This document shows positions 8,416-16,429 of a stretch of 64,000 nt of DNA, one piece after another (position 1 is the stretch's first letter; each line of letters starts with the position of its first letter). The position numbers and the translations under genes were made by a program. The notes beneath the pieces are model-generated. The model was not told the DNA's origin. It worked only from the letters and a program-made list of their open reading frames with translations, and did not search any database. This DNA comes from CAZUGO01 sp964619935 (lineage in GTDB: Bacteria > Planctomycetota > Phycisphaerae > UBA1845 > CAIVHJ01), in NCBI GenBank assembly GCA_964619935.1, contig CAZUGO010000047.1, forward strand, positions 1 to 64,000, read 5' to 3'.

Positions 8416-8855
8416 CGCCTCGCCTCTCATGCCTGCCGATCATCGCCCTGTGGGTTGTGGGCTGTGCGGGTGACGCCGCCCCCAATGGCAATGACCCCAG
8501 CGATCTCTGCCCCGAGGGCACCGCGTCGGCCGTCTCCACGGTCAGCTATGTCGAGGACATTCACCCACTGCTCAGCGGCAAGGGCTGCCTGTCTGCAGGT
8601 TGCCATGGAGGCTTGCTCCCGGCATCGGCTTTTGACCTGACTGAATACAGCACCAGCTTCGGACCGGGTGCCGAGGCCGAAATGTTGGGTGCGTGCAACA
8701 TCGTGCCCGGTGATGCGGAGGCAAGCTACCTGCTGGAGAAACTGGGGGCCACGCCGAGATTGGGTGCGCGCATGCCGCTGCTTCGTTCCCCGCTAACGGA
8801 AGAAGAAATCGAACTCATCGCCACCTGGATTCGCGATGGCGCTCCGAACAACTGA
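8412..8855 (+). CDS. small c-type cytochrome lipoprotein with a CX4CH haem motif
   Basis: A 147-residue protein beginning at the ATG that overlaps the preceding TGA; the frame is open further upstream but that part lies inside the P460 gene. The signal ends in a lipobox (LWVVGC, Cys 18). The phrase 'VSYVEDIHPLLSGKGC' and the later 'LLEKLGA..RLGARMPL' and 'LTEEEIELIATWIRDGAP' match the planctomycete/myxobacterial mono-haem cytochrome pattern. There the first Cys, then CH, then a distal Met (ARMP) ligate haem. The haem motif is C59-LSAG-C64-H65, four residues between the cysteines rather than two, an expanded motif seen in some lineages. Probably an electron carrier to or from its operon neighbours. 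Confidence 0.8.
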   Translation: MTPRLSCLPIIALWVVGCAGDAAPNGNDPSDLCPEGTASAVSTVSYVEDIHPLLSGKGCLSAGCHGGLLPASAFDLTEYSTSFGPGAEAEMLGACNIVPGDAEASYLLEKLGATPRLGARMPLLRSPLTEEEIELIATWIRDGAPNN

Positions 8856-8872
8856 TTGACGGGATCCTTACA

Positions 8873-10045
8873 ATGGCGACGCCCAACCGACGTTGGCATG
8901 AATCCGCCTGGAGCCGGCACCTCTGCCGGGTCTGCCTGCCTTGGGCCTGCCTGCTGATCGGCTCCTGTGGCGACGCGCCCGATCCCGGCCCTGGCGATAC
9001 CCAGGACCCCTGCGAGGCTGCCGGGGTGATCTGCACGGTGGCCGGAACCGGGATGTCGCTGTTCGACGGCGATGGTCGCCATGCCCTGGAAACATCCTTT
9101 TACTATCCGCTGGACATTGAGTTCGACACCCTCGGACGGCCGCTGATCCTGGACTTCAACAATCTGCGCATACGGCGACTGAATGAGGACGGCACCATCG
9201 AGACCGTCATGGGGCTGGACTTCGAGGCCGCTCCCATCGACGGCGCCCTGGCTTCAGAAACCCCGCTGCACCATGCCAGCGACATCGAGACGGACGACGA
9301 CGGCCGGCTGTTCGTTGCGGGTGATCACGTCCCCCTGATTACGGTCGTCGGCACCGACAACCGCGTCCACGTGGTGGCCGGCAACGGAGCGTTCGGTTAT
9401 GACGGCGACGGCGGGCCGGCGCTGGCCGCCAGCTTGATCGCGCCGTTCGGCGTTCACCCGGACCGCGACGGCGGGTTTTACATCAGTGATCTAGATGCCC
9501 ATGTCATCCGCTACGTCGACCCAGCCGGCACGATTCGCACCGTCGCCGGTGACGGCACCCGCGGCTACTCGGGCGACGGCGGGCCCGGGATCGAAGCCCA
9601 GCTCAACTCACCCACGCGGATGGCGCTTGACCCGCAGGGGCTGCTGTACTTCTGCGACACCGAGAATAACGTGATTCGGCGCCTGGAGGCCGATGGCACG
9701 ATTCAGGCCTTCGCCGGCACCGGCGCATTGGGTTACTCCGGTGACGGCGGGCCGGCCCTGGCGGCGGAGCTGGACACCCCTTACGACCTGCGCTTTGCCC
9801 CGGACGGGGTGCTCTATGTGGCCGACACGGGCAACAACGTCGTGCGGCAGATCGCAACCGACGGCCTCATTCAGACCGTGGTCGGCAGCGGAGCGGCAGA
9901 ATTCGCAGGGGATGGCGGCAGGGCCGCCGGATGCTCCTTGAACCGTCCTTCGGGGATCAACTTCGCTGGCGACGGAGCACTGTGGATCGCCGATGCCTAC
10001 AATCACCGAGTGCGGCGCGTCGCCGGATTCCTGGCCAATCCATAG
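8873..10045 (+). CDS. NHL-repeat lipoprotein (second copy in operon)
   Basis: A 390-residue exported protein with a Trp/Cys-containing signal (CLPWACLLIGSC, lipobox Cys about 31). At least six NHL-type repeats follow, including FGYDGDGGPALAASLI, GYSGDGGPGIEAQLN, GYSGDGGPALAAELD and FAGDGG, each followed by 'LYVADTGNNVVRQI'-style strands. One six-bladed propeller is expected. It starts 17 bp after the CX4CH cytochrome and ends 11 bp before the MbnP-family gene. The three NHL proteins of this operon share repeat phrasing and probably arose by duplication. Likely periplasmic or outer-membrane facing; binding partner unknown. Confidence 0.9.
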   Translation: MATPNRRWHESAWSRHLCRVCLPWACLLIGSCGDAPDPGPGDTQDPCEAAGVICTVAGTGMSLFDGDGRHALETSFYYPLDIEFDTLGRPLILDFNNLRIRRLNEDGTIETVMGLDFEAAPIDGALASETPLHHASDIETDDDGRLFVAGDHVPLITVVGTDNRVHVVAGNGAFGYDGDGGPALAASLIAPFGVHPDRDGGFYISDLDAHVIRYVDPAGTIRTVAGDGTRGYSGDGGPGIEAQLNSPTRMALDPQGLLYFCDTENNVIRRLEADGTIQAFAGTGALGYSGDGGPALAAELDTPYDLRFAPDGVLYVADTGNNVVRQIATDGLIQTVVGSGAAEFAGDGGRAAGCSLNRPSGINFAGDGALWIADAYNHRVRRVAGFLANP

Positions 10046-10050
10046 GAGGT
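10044..10050 (+). promoter_or_regulatory. ribosome-binding site fixing the start of the MbnP-type gene
   Basis: AGGAGGT, a near-perfect anti-16S match, six bases before the ATG at 10057. It favours this start over the longer upstream frame opening at 9931 inside the previous gene. Confidence 0.8.
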
Positions 10051-10056
10051 CCTGCG

Positions 10057-11265
10057 ATGTCCTGCGGGTCACCGTTGACGTTCTTGCTCCGCGTGGGGCT
10101 CTGCGGCCCGATCGGGTTCGCGATCGGCTGCGTGCCCATGAACGGCGGCGGAGACACCCGCGAAGTCACCCTCAACTTCGGGGCCGTGATCGGTGCGGAC
10201 CAAGCCACCTGCGGAACGTCGTACGTTGGAATGGGGACCACCGGCGAGACCTGCGAAATTCTGGACCTGAGGTTCTATGTGTCGAACGTTCGCCTGGTCA
10301 ATGACCTCGACCAGGAAGTCGAATTGGAACTCGATCAGGATGGGAAGTGGCAGGTGCAAAACGTCGCCCTCCTCGATTTCGAAGATGGTACGGGCAAGTG
10401 CGGCGACTCGGGGACGGTGGACGTCAACGCCCAGGTCACCGGCACCGTTCCGGCGGGATCCTATCACGGCGTGGTGTTTGACCTCGGAGTTCCCTTCGAG
10501 CTGAACCACGCCGACCTTGCGGCCGCACCGGCGCCGCTGAACGTCTCGGCGATGTTCTGGACCTGGGCGGTCGGCCACAAGTTTCTGCGGGTGGATCTGG
10601 AAACCGACGGCGGGCTCCGCTGGAACATGCACCTCGGCAGCACCCAGTGCGACACGGCCGGCCCGGCGGACCCGCCGGGAGTTGCCTGTGCCCGCCCTAA
10701 CCTGCCGGTGATTGCCCTGGACAACTTCAATCCGGACAGCAACACCATCCTGCTCGACGTGATGGAACTGTTTCTCACTTCGGATCTGACTCAGGATACG
10801 CCCGATACCGCGTCCGGCTGTCAGACGTTCCCCGATGATGTCAACGAATGCACGCACCTGTTTCCGAGCCTCGGACTGGACTTCAGCACCGGCACCTGCA
10901 TCGACGATTGTGCCCACCAGAGCGTATTCCGAGTGGCCAGCGGCGACTTTTCGCCGGTGGATACGCAAGCCGCCATCGCCCGAGGCCAGGCCACGTTCAC
11001 GAGCACCCACACCACCGCCGGAGGTGGCATGCTGGCGTGTGCCGGCTGCCATGGGCAGGACGGCTCCGGCATTGTGGGGCCGGACATCCGCGCCTCCACT
11101 GCCGGCCATCTAATGGAGCACGCCCAAGGCGACGGCCCGCACCCCGTGAAGTTCGACACCCTGACCGCGGGGGATTTCGACGACATCAGCCGCTACCTCG
11201 CCTCCGTTTGCGAAATGGACCCCGAGTGCATGCCGGGCTCGGCCGATGAGCATGACCACGACTGA
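10057..11265 (+). CDS. mbnP: MbnP-family protein fused to a C-terminal mono-haem cytochrome domain
   Basis: A 402-residue exported protein with a lipobox-like FAIGC (Cys 25). Residues about 35-295 match the MbnP 'metallo-mystery pair four-Cys motif' family: VTLNFGAVIG, EILDLRFYVSNVRLV, DFEDGTGKC, MFWTWAVGHKFLRVD, HLGSTQC and CARPN. In characterised pairs the partner MbnH oxidises an MbnP tryptophan to kynurenine and the protein binds copper; Trp168, Trp170 and Trp189 lie in or near the conserved core here. Unusually, residues about 300-390 add a cytochrome c domain with haem motif CAGCH at 328-332, then a short acidic/His tail (DEHDHD). The gene overlaps mbnH by 20 bases. Family assignment is confident; the symbol is by family, and the role in this organism is inferred. 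Confidence 0.85.
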   Translation: MSCGSPLTFLLRVGLCGPIGFAIGCVPMNGGGDTREVTLNFGAVIGADQATCGTSYVGMGTTGETCEILDLRFYVSNVRLVNDLDQEVELELDQDGKWQVQNVALLDFEDGTGKCGDSGTVDVNAQVTGTVPAGSYHGVVFDLGVPFELNHADLAAAPAPLNVSAMFWTWAVGHKFLRVDLETDGGLRWNMHLGSTQCDTAGPADPPGVACARPNLPVIALDNFNPDSNTILLDVMELFLTSDLTQDTPDTASGCQTFPDDVNECTHLFPSLGLDFSTGTCIDDCAHQSVFRVASGDFSPVDTQAAIARGQATFTSTHTTAGGGMLACAGCHGQDGSGIVGPDIRASTAGHLMEHAQGDGPHPVKFDTLTAGDFDDISRYLASVCEMDPECMPGSADEHDHD

Positions 11266-12445
11266 GAGAATCGGAATCGGACCGACCGCCGGCCGCGCGT
11301 GCTGGATCGCGGCAGCGGTGGTGTGTGCCGGAAGCGCGTGCGGGCCCGGCCCCGGGGACGATGGTGCCACTGCGCCGGTACCATACCCGTGGCGCCTGCC
11401 GGCCGGCTTCCCCACCCCAGTGGTGCCCGAGGGCAACCCCATGACCGAACAGAAGGTGACCTTGGGGCGCTACCTGTTTCACGATGTGCGTCTGTCCGGC
11501 ACCGGCACCCAGGGCTGTGCGTCGTGCCACAATCCAGAGCACGCCTTTGCCGAAGCCCAACCGACCTCGATCGGGTCCACCGGCGAGCGGGTCAGCCGCA
11601 ATGCCCCCGGCCTGGCCAATGCCGCTTATTACTCCACGTTGACCTGGTCCAGCAGGCTGCTGGTCACCTTCGAGCAGCAGATGTTGGTCCCGATGTTCGG
11701 TGAGCAGCCCATCGAACTCGGCATCACCGGAAAGGAAGACCAGGTTCTGGAGCGCTTTCGCCAGGACGAGACCTATCAGGAACTGTTTTCCGCCGCCTTT
11801 CCTGAAGACCCGGACCCATTCGATTTTGACCACATAGTCAAAGCCATCGCCTGCTTCTTGAGGACCCTGATCGCGGGCGACTCGCCTTGGCACCGAGCCG
11901 TCTATCAGGGAGAGGATGATGCCATCAGCGACGCGGTTCGCCGCGGGGCGGAATTGTTCTTCTCAGAACGCCTGGAATGTCACCATTGTCACGGCGGATT
12001 CCATTTCTCCCAGGCCACGCAACACGACGGCACGGTGTTTCAGGAGTTCGCCTTCCACAACATCGGCCTGTACAACCTCGATGGGAACGGGGCGTACCCG
12101 CCATCGGATCCGGGCCTCATCCGCTTCACCGGCAATCCGGAAGACATGGGCAAGTTCCGGGCGCCCAGCCTGCAGAACGTGGCGGCCACCGCGCCATACT
12201 TCCACGATGGCAGCGCCGAGACCCTTGAGGACGTGCTGGCGGTCTACGAGGCGGGTGGGCGAGTCATCGATTCCGGCTTGAACGCCGGAGACGGCCGCCA
12301 GAACCCCTTCAAGAGCGGGTTCATCCGGGGATTCACGTTGAGCGCCCAAGAGCGCGCCGACCTGATGGCCTTTCTGGAGTCGCTCACCGATGAGCAGTTC
12401 CTGTCCGATCCGCGTTTCTCCGACCCCTTCGCGGAGCCGCAATGA
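11246..12445 (+). CDS. mbnH: MbnH-family di-haem enzyme (cytochrome c peroxidase/MauG superfamily)
   Basis: A 399-residue periplasmic di-haem protein, about the family length. The signal is followed by a Cys (CAGSAC). The first haem motif is CASCH at 91-95 and the second CHHCH at 245-249. Other family blocks are present: KVTLGRYLFHDVRLS, NAPGLANAAYYSTLTW, FHNIGLYNLDGNGAYP, GKFRAPSLQNVAATAPYFHDGS and a terminal FLESLTDEQF. These are the conserved stretches of the metallo-mystery di-haem family, which uses a bis-Fe(IV)-type state to oxidise a tryptophan on the MbnP partner. That partner is encoded immediately upstream with a 20-base overlap. A second in-frame ATG at 11252 is an alternative start. 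The stop overlaps the next start by four bases. Confidence 0.9.
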   Translation: MSMTTTERIGIGPTAGRACWIAAAVVCAGSACGPGPGDDGATAPVPYPWRLPAGFPTPVVPEGNPMTEQKVTLGRYLFHDVRLSGTGTQGCASCHNPEHAFAEAQPTSIGSTGERVSRNAPGLANAAYYSTLTWSSRLLVTFEQQMLVPMFGEQPIELGITGKEDQVLERFRQDETYQELFSAAFPEDPDPFDFDHIVKAIACFLRTLIAGDSPWHRAVYQGEDDAISDAVRRGAELFFSERLECHHCHGGFHFSQATQHDGTVFQEFAFHNIGLYNLDGNGAYPPSDPGLIRFTGNPEDMGKFRAPSLQNVAATAPYFHDGSAETLEDVLAVYEAGGRVIDSGLNAGDGRQNPFKSGFIRGFTLSAQERADLMAFLESLTDEQFLSDPRFSDPFAEPQ

Positions 12446-13569
12446 GTGCCGGGCGAGTGCTATCCGGCATCGCGGTCGCCTGCTGCGTGGTGAGCTGTGC
12501 CATGCCGCCGGCAGACGGGACCGCCCCCGTCGCGGCCAACGCGGATGGGACGGTCTCGACCATCGCCGGCACCGGCATTGCGGGATTCGACGGCGATGGC
12601 GGCAGGTCATCGGGTGCACAATTGAACCAGCCGATGGACGTCACCCTCGACGGTGACGGCAGGCTGCTGATCGCCGATTTCAACAACCATCGCGTGCGCC
12701 GGCTCGACCTGGGAACCGGGATCATCACCACCATCGCCGGCAACGGCGCCGCGGCGGGCGCTGACAGCATCGCCCTGCCCAGCGGCGTGACCTGCTTCCG
12801 GCAGAATACCTTCCTGGTCGCCGCCTGGGGCGAGCACCGCATCCTGGAGTACGGCTACGACGGGCGGCGCGTTCGCGCCGTTGGCAACGGCCTGGACTCC
12901 TGCAGCAAGGTGGACGGCACCAGCGATCCGATGGCAACCTCGATGGTCGCGCCCCGCAGCGTTGCGGTCCTGGCCGACCGTTCGCTCCTGGTCAGCGAGC
13001 AGGGCTGCCACCGCGTGCTCCGGATCCGTGAGGACCGGGTGAGCCGCTACGCCGGTAACGGCGCGCCGGACCACGCGGGTGATCAGGGCCCGGCAACTCT
13101 GGCGGCGATCCACGCGGGAGCGCTCAGTGACGGACCCTCGCTCGGCATTTCGTTGAGCCCGGAGGATCCGCCGGATGAGCTGTTCATCGCGGACACCGCC
13201 AACCACATCATCCGACAGGTGCACGCCTTCACCGGGCAGATCGAGACCTTCGCCGGGTCCGGCGAGCCGGGGTTCGCCGACGGCCCGCCGGAGCAGGCCC
13301 GCTTCAACCGGCCGACCCACGTCACCAGCGCACCGGACCATTCGTTGTGGATTGTGGACACCGGCAATCATGCAATCCGCTACGTAGATCCCTTGCGGAT
13401 ACGGGTCACAACGGTCGCGGGGACCGGGGAGGCGGGGTTCAATGGCGACGGCCGTGCGCCAACCGAGACGCAACTGGACAGCCCGACGAGCGTCTGGGTG
13501 ACGCGCGCGGGCCTGGTGTTCATCGCCGACGCCGGCAACCAGCGCATCCGGCTGTACGACTCCCGGTAG
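12442..13569 (+). CDS. NHL-repeat lipoprotein (third copy, end of operon)
   Basis: A 375-residue lipoprotein starting in an ATGA overlap with mbnH. The signal ends in VACCVVSC (lipobox Cys about 19). NHL repeats follow: GFDGDGGRSSGAQLN, ADFNNHRVRRL, ADTANHIIRQV, DTGNHAIRYV, GFNGDGRAPTETQLD and ADAGNQRIRLY. The repeats are more diverged than in the first two copies and the middle part contains extra Cys residues. It is the last gene of the rightward operon, with 216 bp of apparently non-coding DNA before the next gene. Probably one propeller facing the periplasm. Confidence 0.88.
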   Translation: MSAGRVLSGIAVACCVVSCAMPPADGTAPVAANADGTVSTIAGTGIAGFDGDGGRSSGAQLNQPMDVTLDGDGRLLIADFNNHRVRRLDLGTGIITTIAGNGAAAGADSIALPSGVTCFRQNTFLVAAWGEHRILEYGYDGRRVRAVGNGLDSCSKVDGTSDPMATSMVAPRSVAVLADRSLLVSEQGCHRVLRIREDRVSRYAGNGAPDHAGDQGPATLAAIHAGALSDGPSLGISLSPEDPPDELFIADTANHIIRQVHAFTGQIETFAGSGEPGFADGPPEQARFNRPTHVTSAPDHSLWIVDTGNHAIRYVDPLRIRVTTVAGTGEAGFNGDGRAPTETQLDSPTSVWVTRAGLVFIADAGNQRIRLYDSR

Positions 13570-13785
13570 CGGTCCCGCAAACGACAGGCCCGGAGAACGG
13601 CACGCCAAGCGGCCGGCTCGCTGAGCGCGGGTCCGAGGCGGTGCGAAGCGAGTGCGCCCAGGTGCCGGCCCAAACGGCTCGCCTGATGCCCACAGGACCA
13701 CCCAGGTGCCGTTCCCCGCCGGGCGGCCGTGTAAAAGCGCAGCGGCTTGAGAACAGCGGCTGCCGCGCCTAAGATTGCCGGCACT

Positions 13786-14487
13786 ATGACCGAACTTGCC
13801 AGCGGCCTGACCTACTACATCGTGTTTCTGCTGTCGACGACCCTTCACGAGGCGGCCCATGCCTGGGCCGCCATGCGCGGCGGCGACTTGACCGCATATC
13901 ACGGTGGACAGGTCTCGTTCAGCCCGCTCCCCCACATGCGGCGCGAACCGTTCGGGATGGTAATCCTGCCCCTGCTGTCGGTGGTGGTCTCCGGGTGGCC
14001 GTTTGGCTTCGCCAGCGCCCCGTATGATCCCCAGTGGGCCATGCGCTATCCGAGACGGGCGGCATGGATGGCGCTGGCGGGACCGGCGGCGAACCTGGCG
14101 CTCGTCCTGTGCGCATTTCTGGCAATCCACCTCGGCGTCCGGGCGGGGATATTCACGGCTCCGCAATCGGTGGGCTTCGGGCAGGTGGTGGCTACTGGGG
14201 CGGGCGGCGTGTGGCCGGCCCTCGGAACGCTGTTGAGCATCTGCTTCTCGCTGAACCTGCTGCTGTGCATTTTCAACCTGATTCCGCTGCCCCCACTCGA
14301 CGGCAGTGCCGCCCTGCCGCTGGTCTTGTGGGCCGACGCCACCCGGCAATACCAGCGTTTCCTGTGGGGACAACCGACGCTGGCCTGGGTCGGTATCATC
14401 CTCGCCTGGCAGGTCTTTGACATCGTGTTCGACCCGATCTGGCTGTTCGCCGTCAACTTGATCCATCCGGATGCCCAGTACGGCTGA
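13786..14487 (+). CDS. site-2 protease family (M50) membrane metalloprotease
   Basis: A 233-residue integral membrane protein from the ATG at 13786. It has the M50 zinc motif HExxH in a membrane helix (LHEAAHAW, residues about 20-27) and the second motif NLIPLPPLDGS near residue 165, in which Asp supplies the third zinc ligand. About five hydrophobic segments are visible. The compact form without a PDZ domain matches the small Rv/SpoIVFB-like M50 branch rather than RseP. Intramembrane proteolysis of an unknown substrate is expected. It follows the NHL/MbnPH operon by 216 bp on the same strand but is probably independent. Confidence 0.88.
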   Translation: MTELASGLTYYIVFLLSTTLHEAAHAWAAMRGGDLTAYHGGQVSFSPLPHMRREPFGMVILPLLSVVVSGWPFGFASAPYDPQWAMRYPRRAAWMALAGPAANLALVLCAFLAIHLGVRAGIFTAPQSVGFGQVVATGAGGVWPALGTLLSICFSLNLLLCIFNLIPLPPLDGSAALPLVLWADATRQYQRFLWGQPTLAWVGIILAWQVFDIVFDPIWLFAVNLIHPDAQYG

Positions 14488-14645
14488 CCCGCCGGTTCCA
14501 CGACCCGGTGCGCCCACTCAGTCTTGGCACGCGAACCGCCGGACGATGCGGCATGCTTCGGCGCCTTGCCGGTCGGCGGTCACGACGTGCCGCCGCAGTC
14601 CAGACGCGACGCAGCCGCTCGAGCACGATGGCTTCCTGCCATTCG

Positions 14646-15602
14646 TCAGCCGTCGCGGGTCTCGACCAGTTCCACGTTCCCGGCCTTGCCGTTGCGTTCG
14701 GCCGACTCGCTGGCTGCCGGATCAGGCCGCCTGAGGGTGTCGAAGGCCACCGCGGCGCCCGGCCTGAGCTTGAGCCGTTGCTGGTCCTTGCGGACGTTTG
14801 AACGGGTGAAGTAGTAATCCCCATCGTCGCACTGGATGAAGCCGAACCAGTTGCGGAAGTTCTTGATCTTTCCGGTGCGGCGGTCCGCACTCACCGGCTG
14901 GGCGGTCGGCTTCAACCGGCAGTAGTAATTCGGCGGAATCCGCTTGTCGGGTTGGACCTCGAAACAGTCCAGGCTCTCGATCAGCGACCGGAAGTTGGAG
15001 TGGTTGTAGGTCCGCGGGTCAAAGCTGGAGTTGATGCCCTTGGCCACGTGGCCCAAGTGGGAAAACGCCACCCACTCGCCGTCGTCGACCGCTTCCTGGT
15101 AGGCCCGGCGCAGCAAGGTTTCCGGATCTGAGTCGGTATAGGTATCGTCGGGCGGTTCGGCGGCTTCGGAAGGGACCAGGTTTTCCAGGAACACGAACTC
15201 GTTGCAGGCCCGCTGCAGCAGCTCCTTGGTCTTGTGCTCGCCGATGCCGATCACGGTCCGGCCGGTCTCACGGATCTTCAGGCAGACGCTGTAAAAGTCG
15301 CTGTCACTGGAGACGATGCAGAAGGACTCTATCCGCTCGTGGGTGAACAGGATTTCCATGGCATCCATGATGATCGCCCCGTCGGTGGCGTTCTCGCCGT
15401 GGCGAAACTGCTGGATCGGGCGGATGCAATACTGCTGCAAGTAGCGCTTCCAACCGTTCATGTTGGGCGTGGTCCAGTCGCCGTAAATTCGCTTGATGGC
15501 ACAGGTGCCGCGGCGCTGCATCTCGGCCATGATTGCCGGGACATACTTGGGCGACACGTTGTCGCCGTCGATCAACAGCGCGATTCTGAGATTGTTGTCC
15601 AT
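14646..15602 (-). CDS. NYN-domain putative ribonuclease with LOTUS-like and cold-shock-like domains
   Basis: A 318-residue protein. Residues 5-140 are an NYN/LabA-type (DUF88) PIN-fold nuclease domain: acidic residues D12 and D14 (IDGDN), D74 and D80 (ATDGAIIMD), and the SSDSDF motif with D100 and D102. These are placed for a metal-dependent active site. Residues about 158-220 look like an OST-HTH/LOTUS module (LLRRAYQEAV...WVAFSHLGHVAKGI). Residues about 243-290 resemble a cold-shock domain (GKIKNF, WFGFIQCDDGDYYFTRSNV), implying RNA binding. The start lies inside the 3' end of the methyltransferase gene (31-base overlap), so the two are co-transcribed. Target RNA unknown. Confidence 0.85.
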   Translation of the reverse strand: MDNNLRIALLIDGDNVSPKYVPAIMAEMQRRGTCAIKRIYGDWTTPNMNGWKRYLQQYCIRPIQQFRHGENATDGAIIMDAMEILFTHERIESFCIVSSDSDFYSVCLKIRETGRTVIGIGEHKTKELLQRACNEFVFLENLVPSEAAEPPDDTYTDSDPETLLRRAYQEAVDDGEWVAFSHLGHVAKGINSSFDPRTYNHSNFRSLIESLDCFEVQPDKRIPPNYYCRLKPTAQPVSADRRTGKIKNFRNWFGFIQCDDGDYYFTRSNVRKDQQRLKLRPGAAVAFDTLRRPDPAASESAERNGKAGNVELVETRDG

Positions 15603-16345
15603 GAGCCCCCCTGTCCGATGGCGCGCCCATCCCGGTGCGGGGTGGGCAGAGACTGGCCGCGCCCGGCCTCTGCGGTTGTACGTTCTGATGGCGGATCACC
15701 CAGCCACAGGTGCCGGGCGTAGGCCGGCGGGACATTCAGCAGGACCGATTGGCGGCGGATCTGGTGCAGGTCGATTTCGCGATCGAGGTAGGCCGACAGC
15801 AGCCGGAACCGGCGGCCACGCGGTCCGGTGCGAACCGCGGCCATGAAGGGCCGGATTCCGATGTATTCGAAATAGCTGAACACACAAGCCGGTCCGGCAT
15901 GACGTTTGACGGTGTCCAGGATCGACCGGACGTCGCGGATGGTAAAGGCGTTCAGCGGCAGGCCGGAGATGATGAAGTCGTATTGCAGCAAGCCCTTGAC
16001 ATTCTGGAGGGGCTGATCAAACATGCGCCACTGGCCCGACGGTTCCGGCCGGTCCGCTTCCAAGTAGGTCTCACGGACGTAGGCGGCGAGCACCGGGTCG
16101 GCCTCGATGACGTCCAACCGATCGCCGTGCCGCAGCAACGGCATGATCCAGCGGGTCACTGCCCCGGTGCCGGCACCGACCTCCAGGACCGCAGCCGGTC
16201 CGCTGCGATTGGCCAGCGGGCGAGTGAGCGCCCGGGCCAATTGGCGCGATGATGGCGCCACCGCACCGATGCGGCCGGGATTGGCGACAAACCGTTGCAG
16301 AAACGAGACTGATTCCTTCAGGCGTCTCATGAGTGCATCCATCAT
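15572..16345 (-). CDS. class I SAM-dependent methyltransferase (phospholipid N-methyltransferase-like)
   Basis: A 257-residue cytosolic enzyme. The N-terminal block 'SFLQRFVANPGRIGAVAPSS' followed by motif I (VLEVGAGTGAVTR, about residues 53-65), an acidic post-motif (DVIEADP) and 'YDFIISGLPLNAF' is the pattern of PmtA-like phospholipid methyltransferases and KsgA-like relatives. The C-terminal tail after about residue 215 is low-complexity and overlaps the NYN gene, so it may be non-conserved. It starts 84 bp from the divergent gpmI. Several Met codons (16345, 16342, 16330) could serve as the start. Methylation of phosphatidylethanolamine is plausible but not shown. Confidence 0.8.
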   Translation of the reverse strand: MMDALMRRLKESVSFLQRFVANPGRIGAVAPSSRQLARALTRPLANRSGPAAVLEVGAGTGAVTRWIMPLLRHGDRLDVIEADPVLAAYVRETYLEADRPEPSGQWRMFDQPLQNVKGLLQYDFIISGLPLNAFTIRDVRSILDTVKRHAGPACVFSYFEYIGIRPFMAAVRTGPRGRRFRLLSAYLDREIDLHQIRRQSVLLNVPPAYARHLWLGDPPSERTTAEAGRGQSLPTPHRDGRAIGQGGSWTTISESRC

Positions 16346-16429
16346 ACCATTGGCGGCGCACCGCCACTACCGGCGGTTCTGCAGGAGATTCAGCGCCGGC
16401 CGCCGGACCGTCCGCCGCAGGGGGTGGTC

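Noticed and set aside
14453..14890. Extra minus-strand frame after the NYN gene
   Set aside because: Overlaps the ends of two supported genes; Arg-rich, without a start signal.
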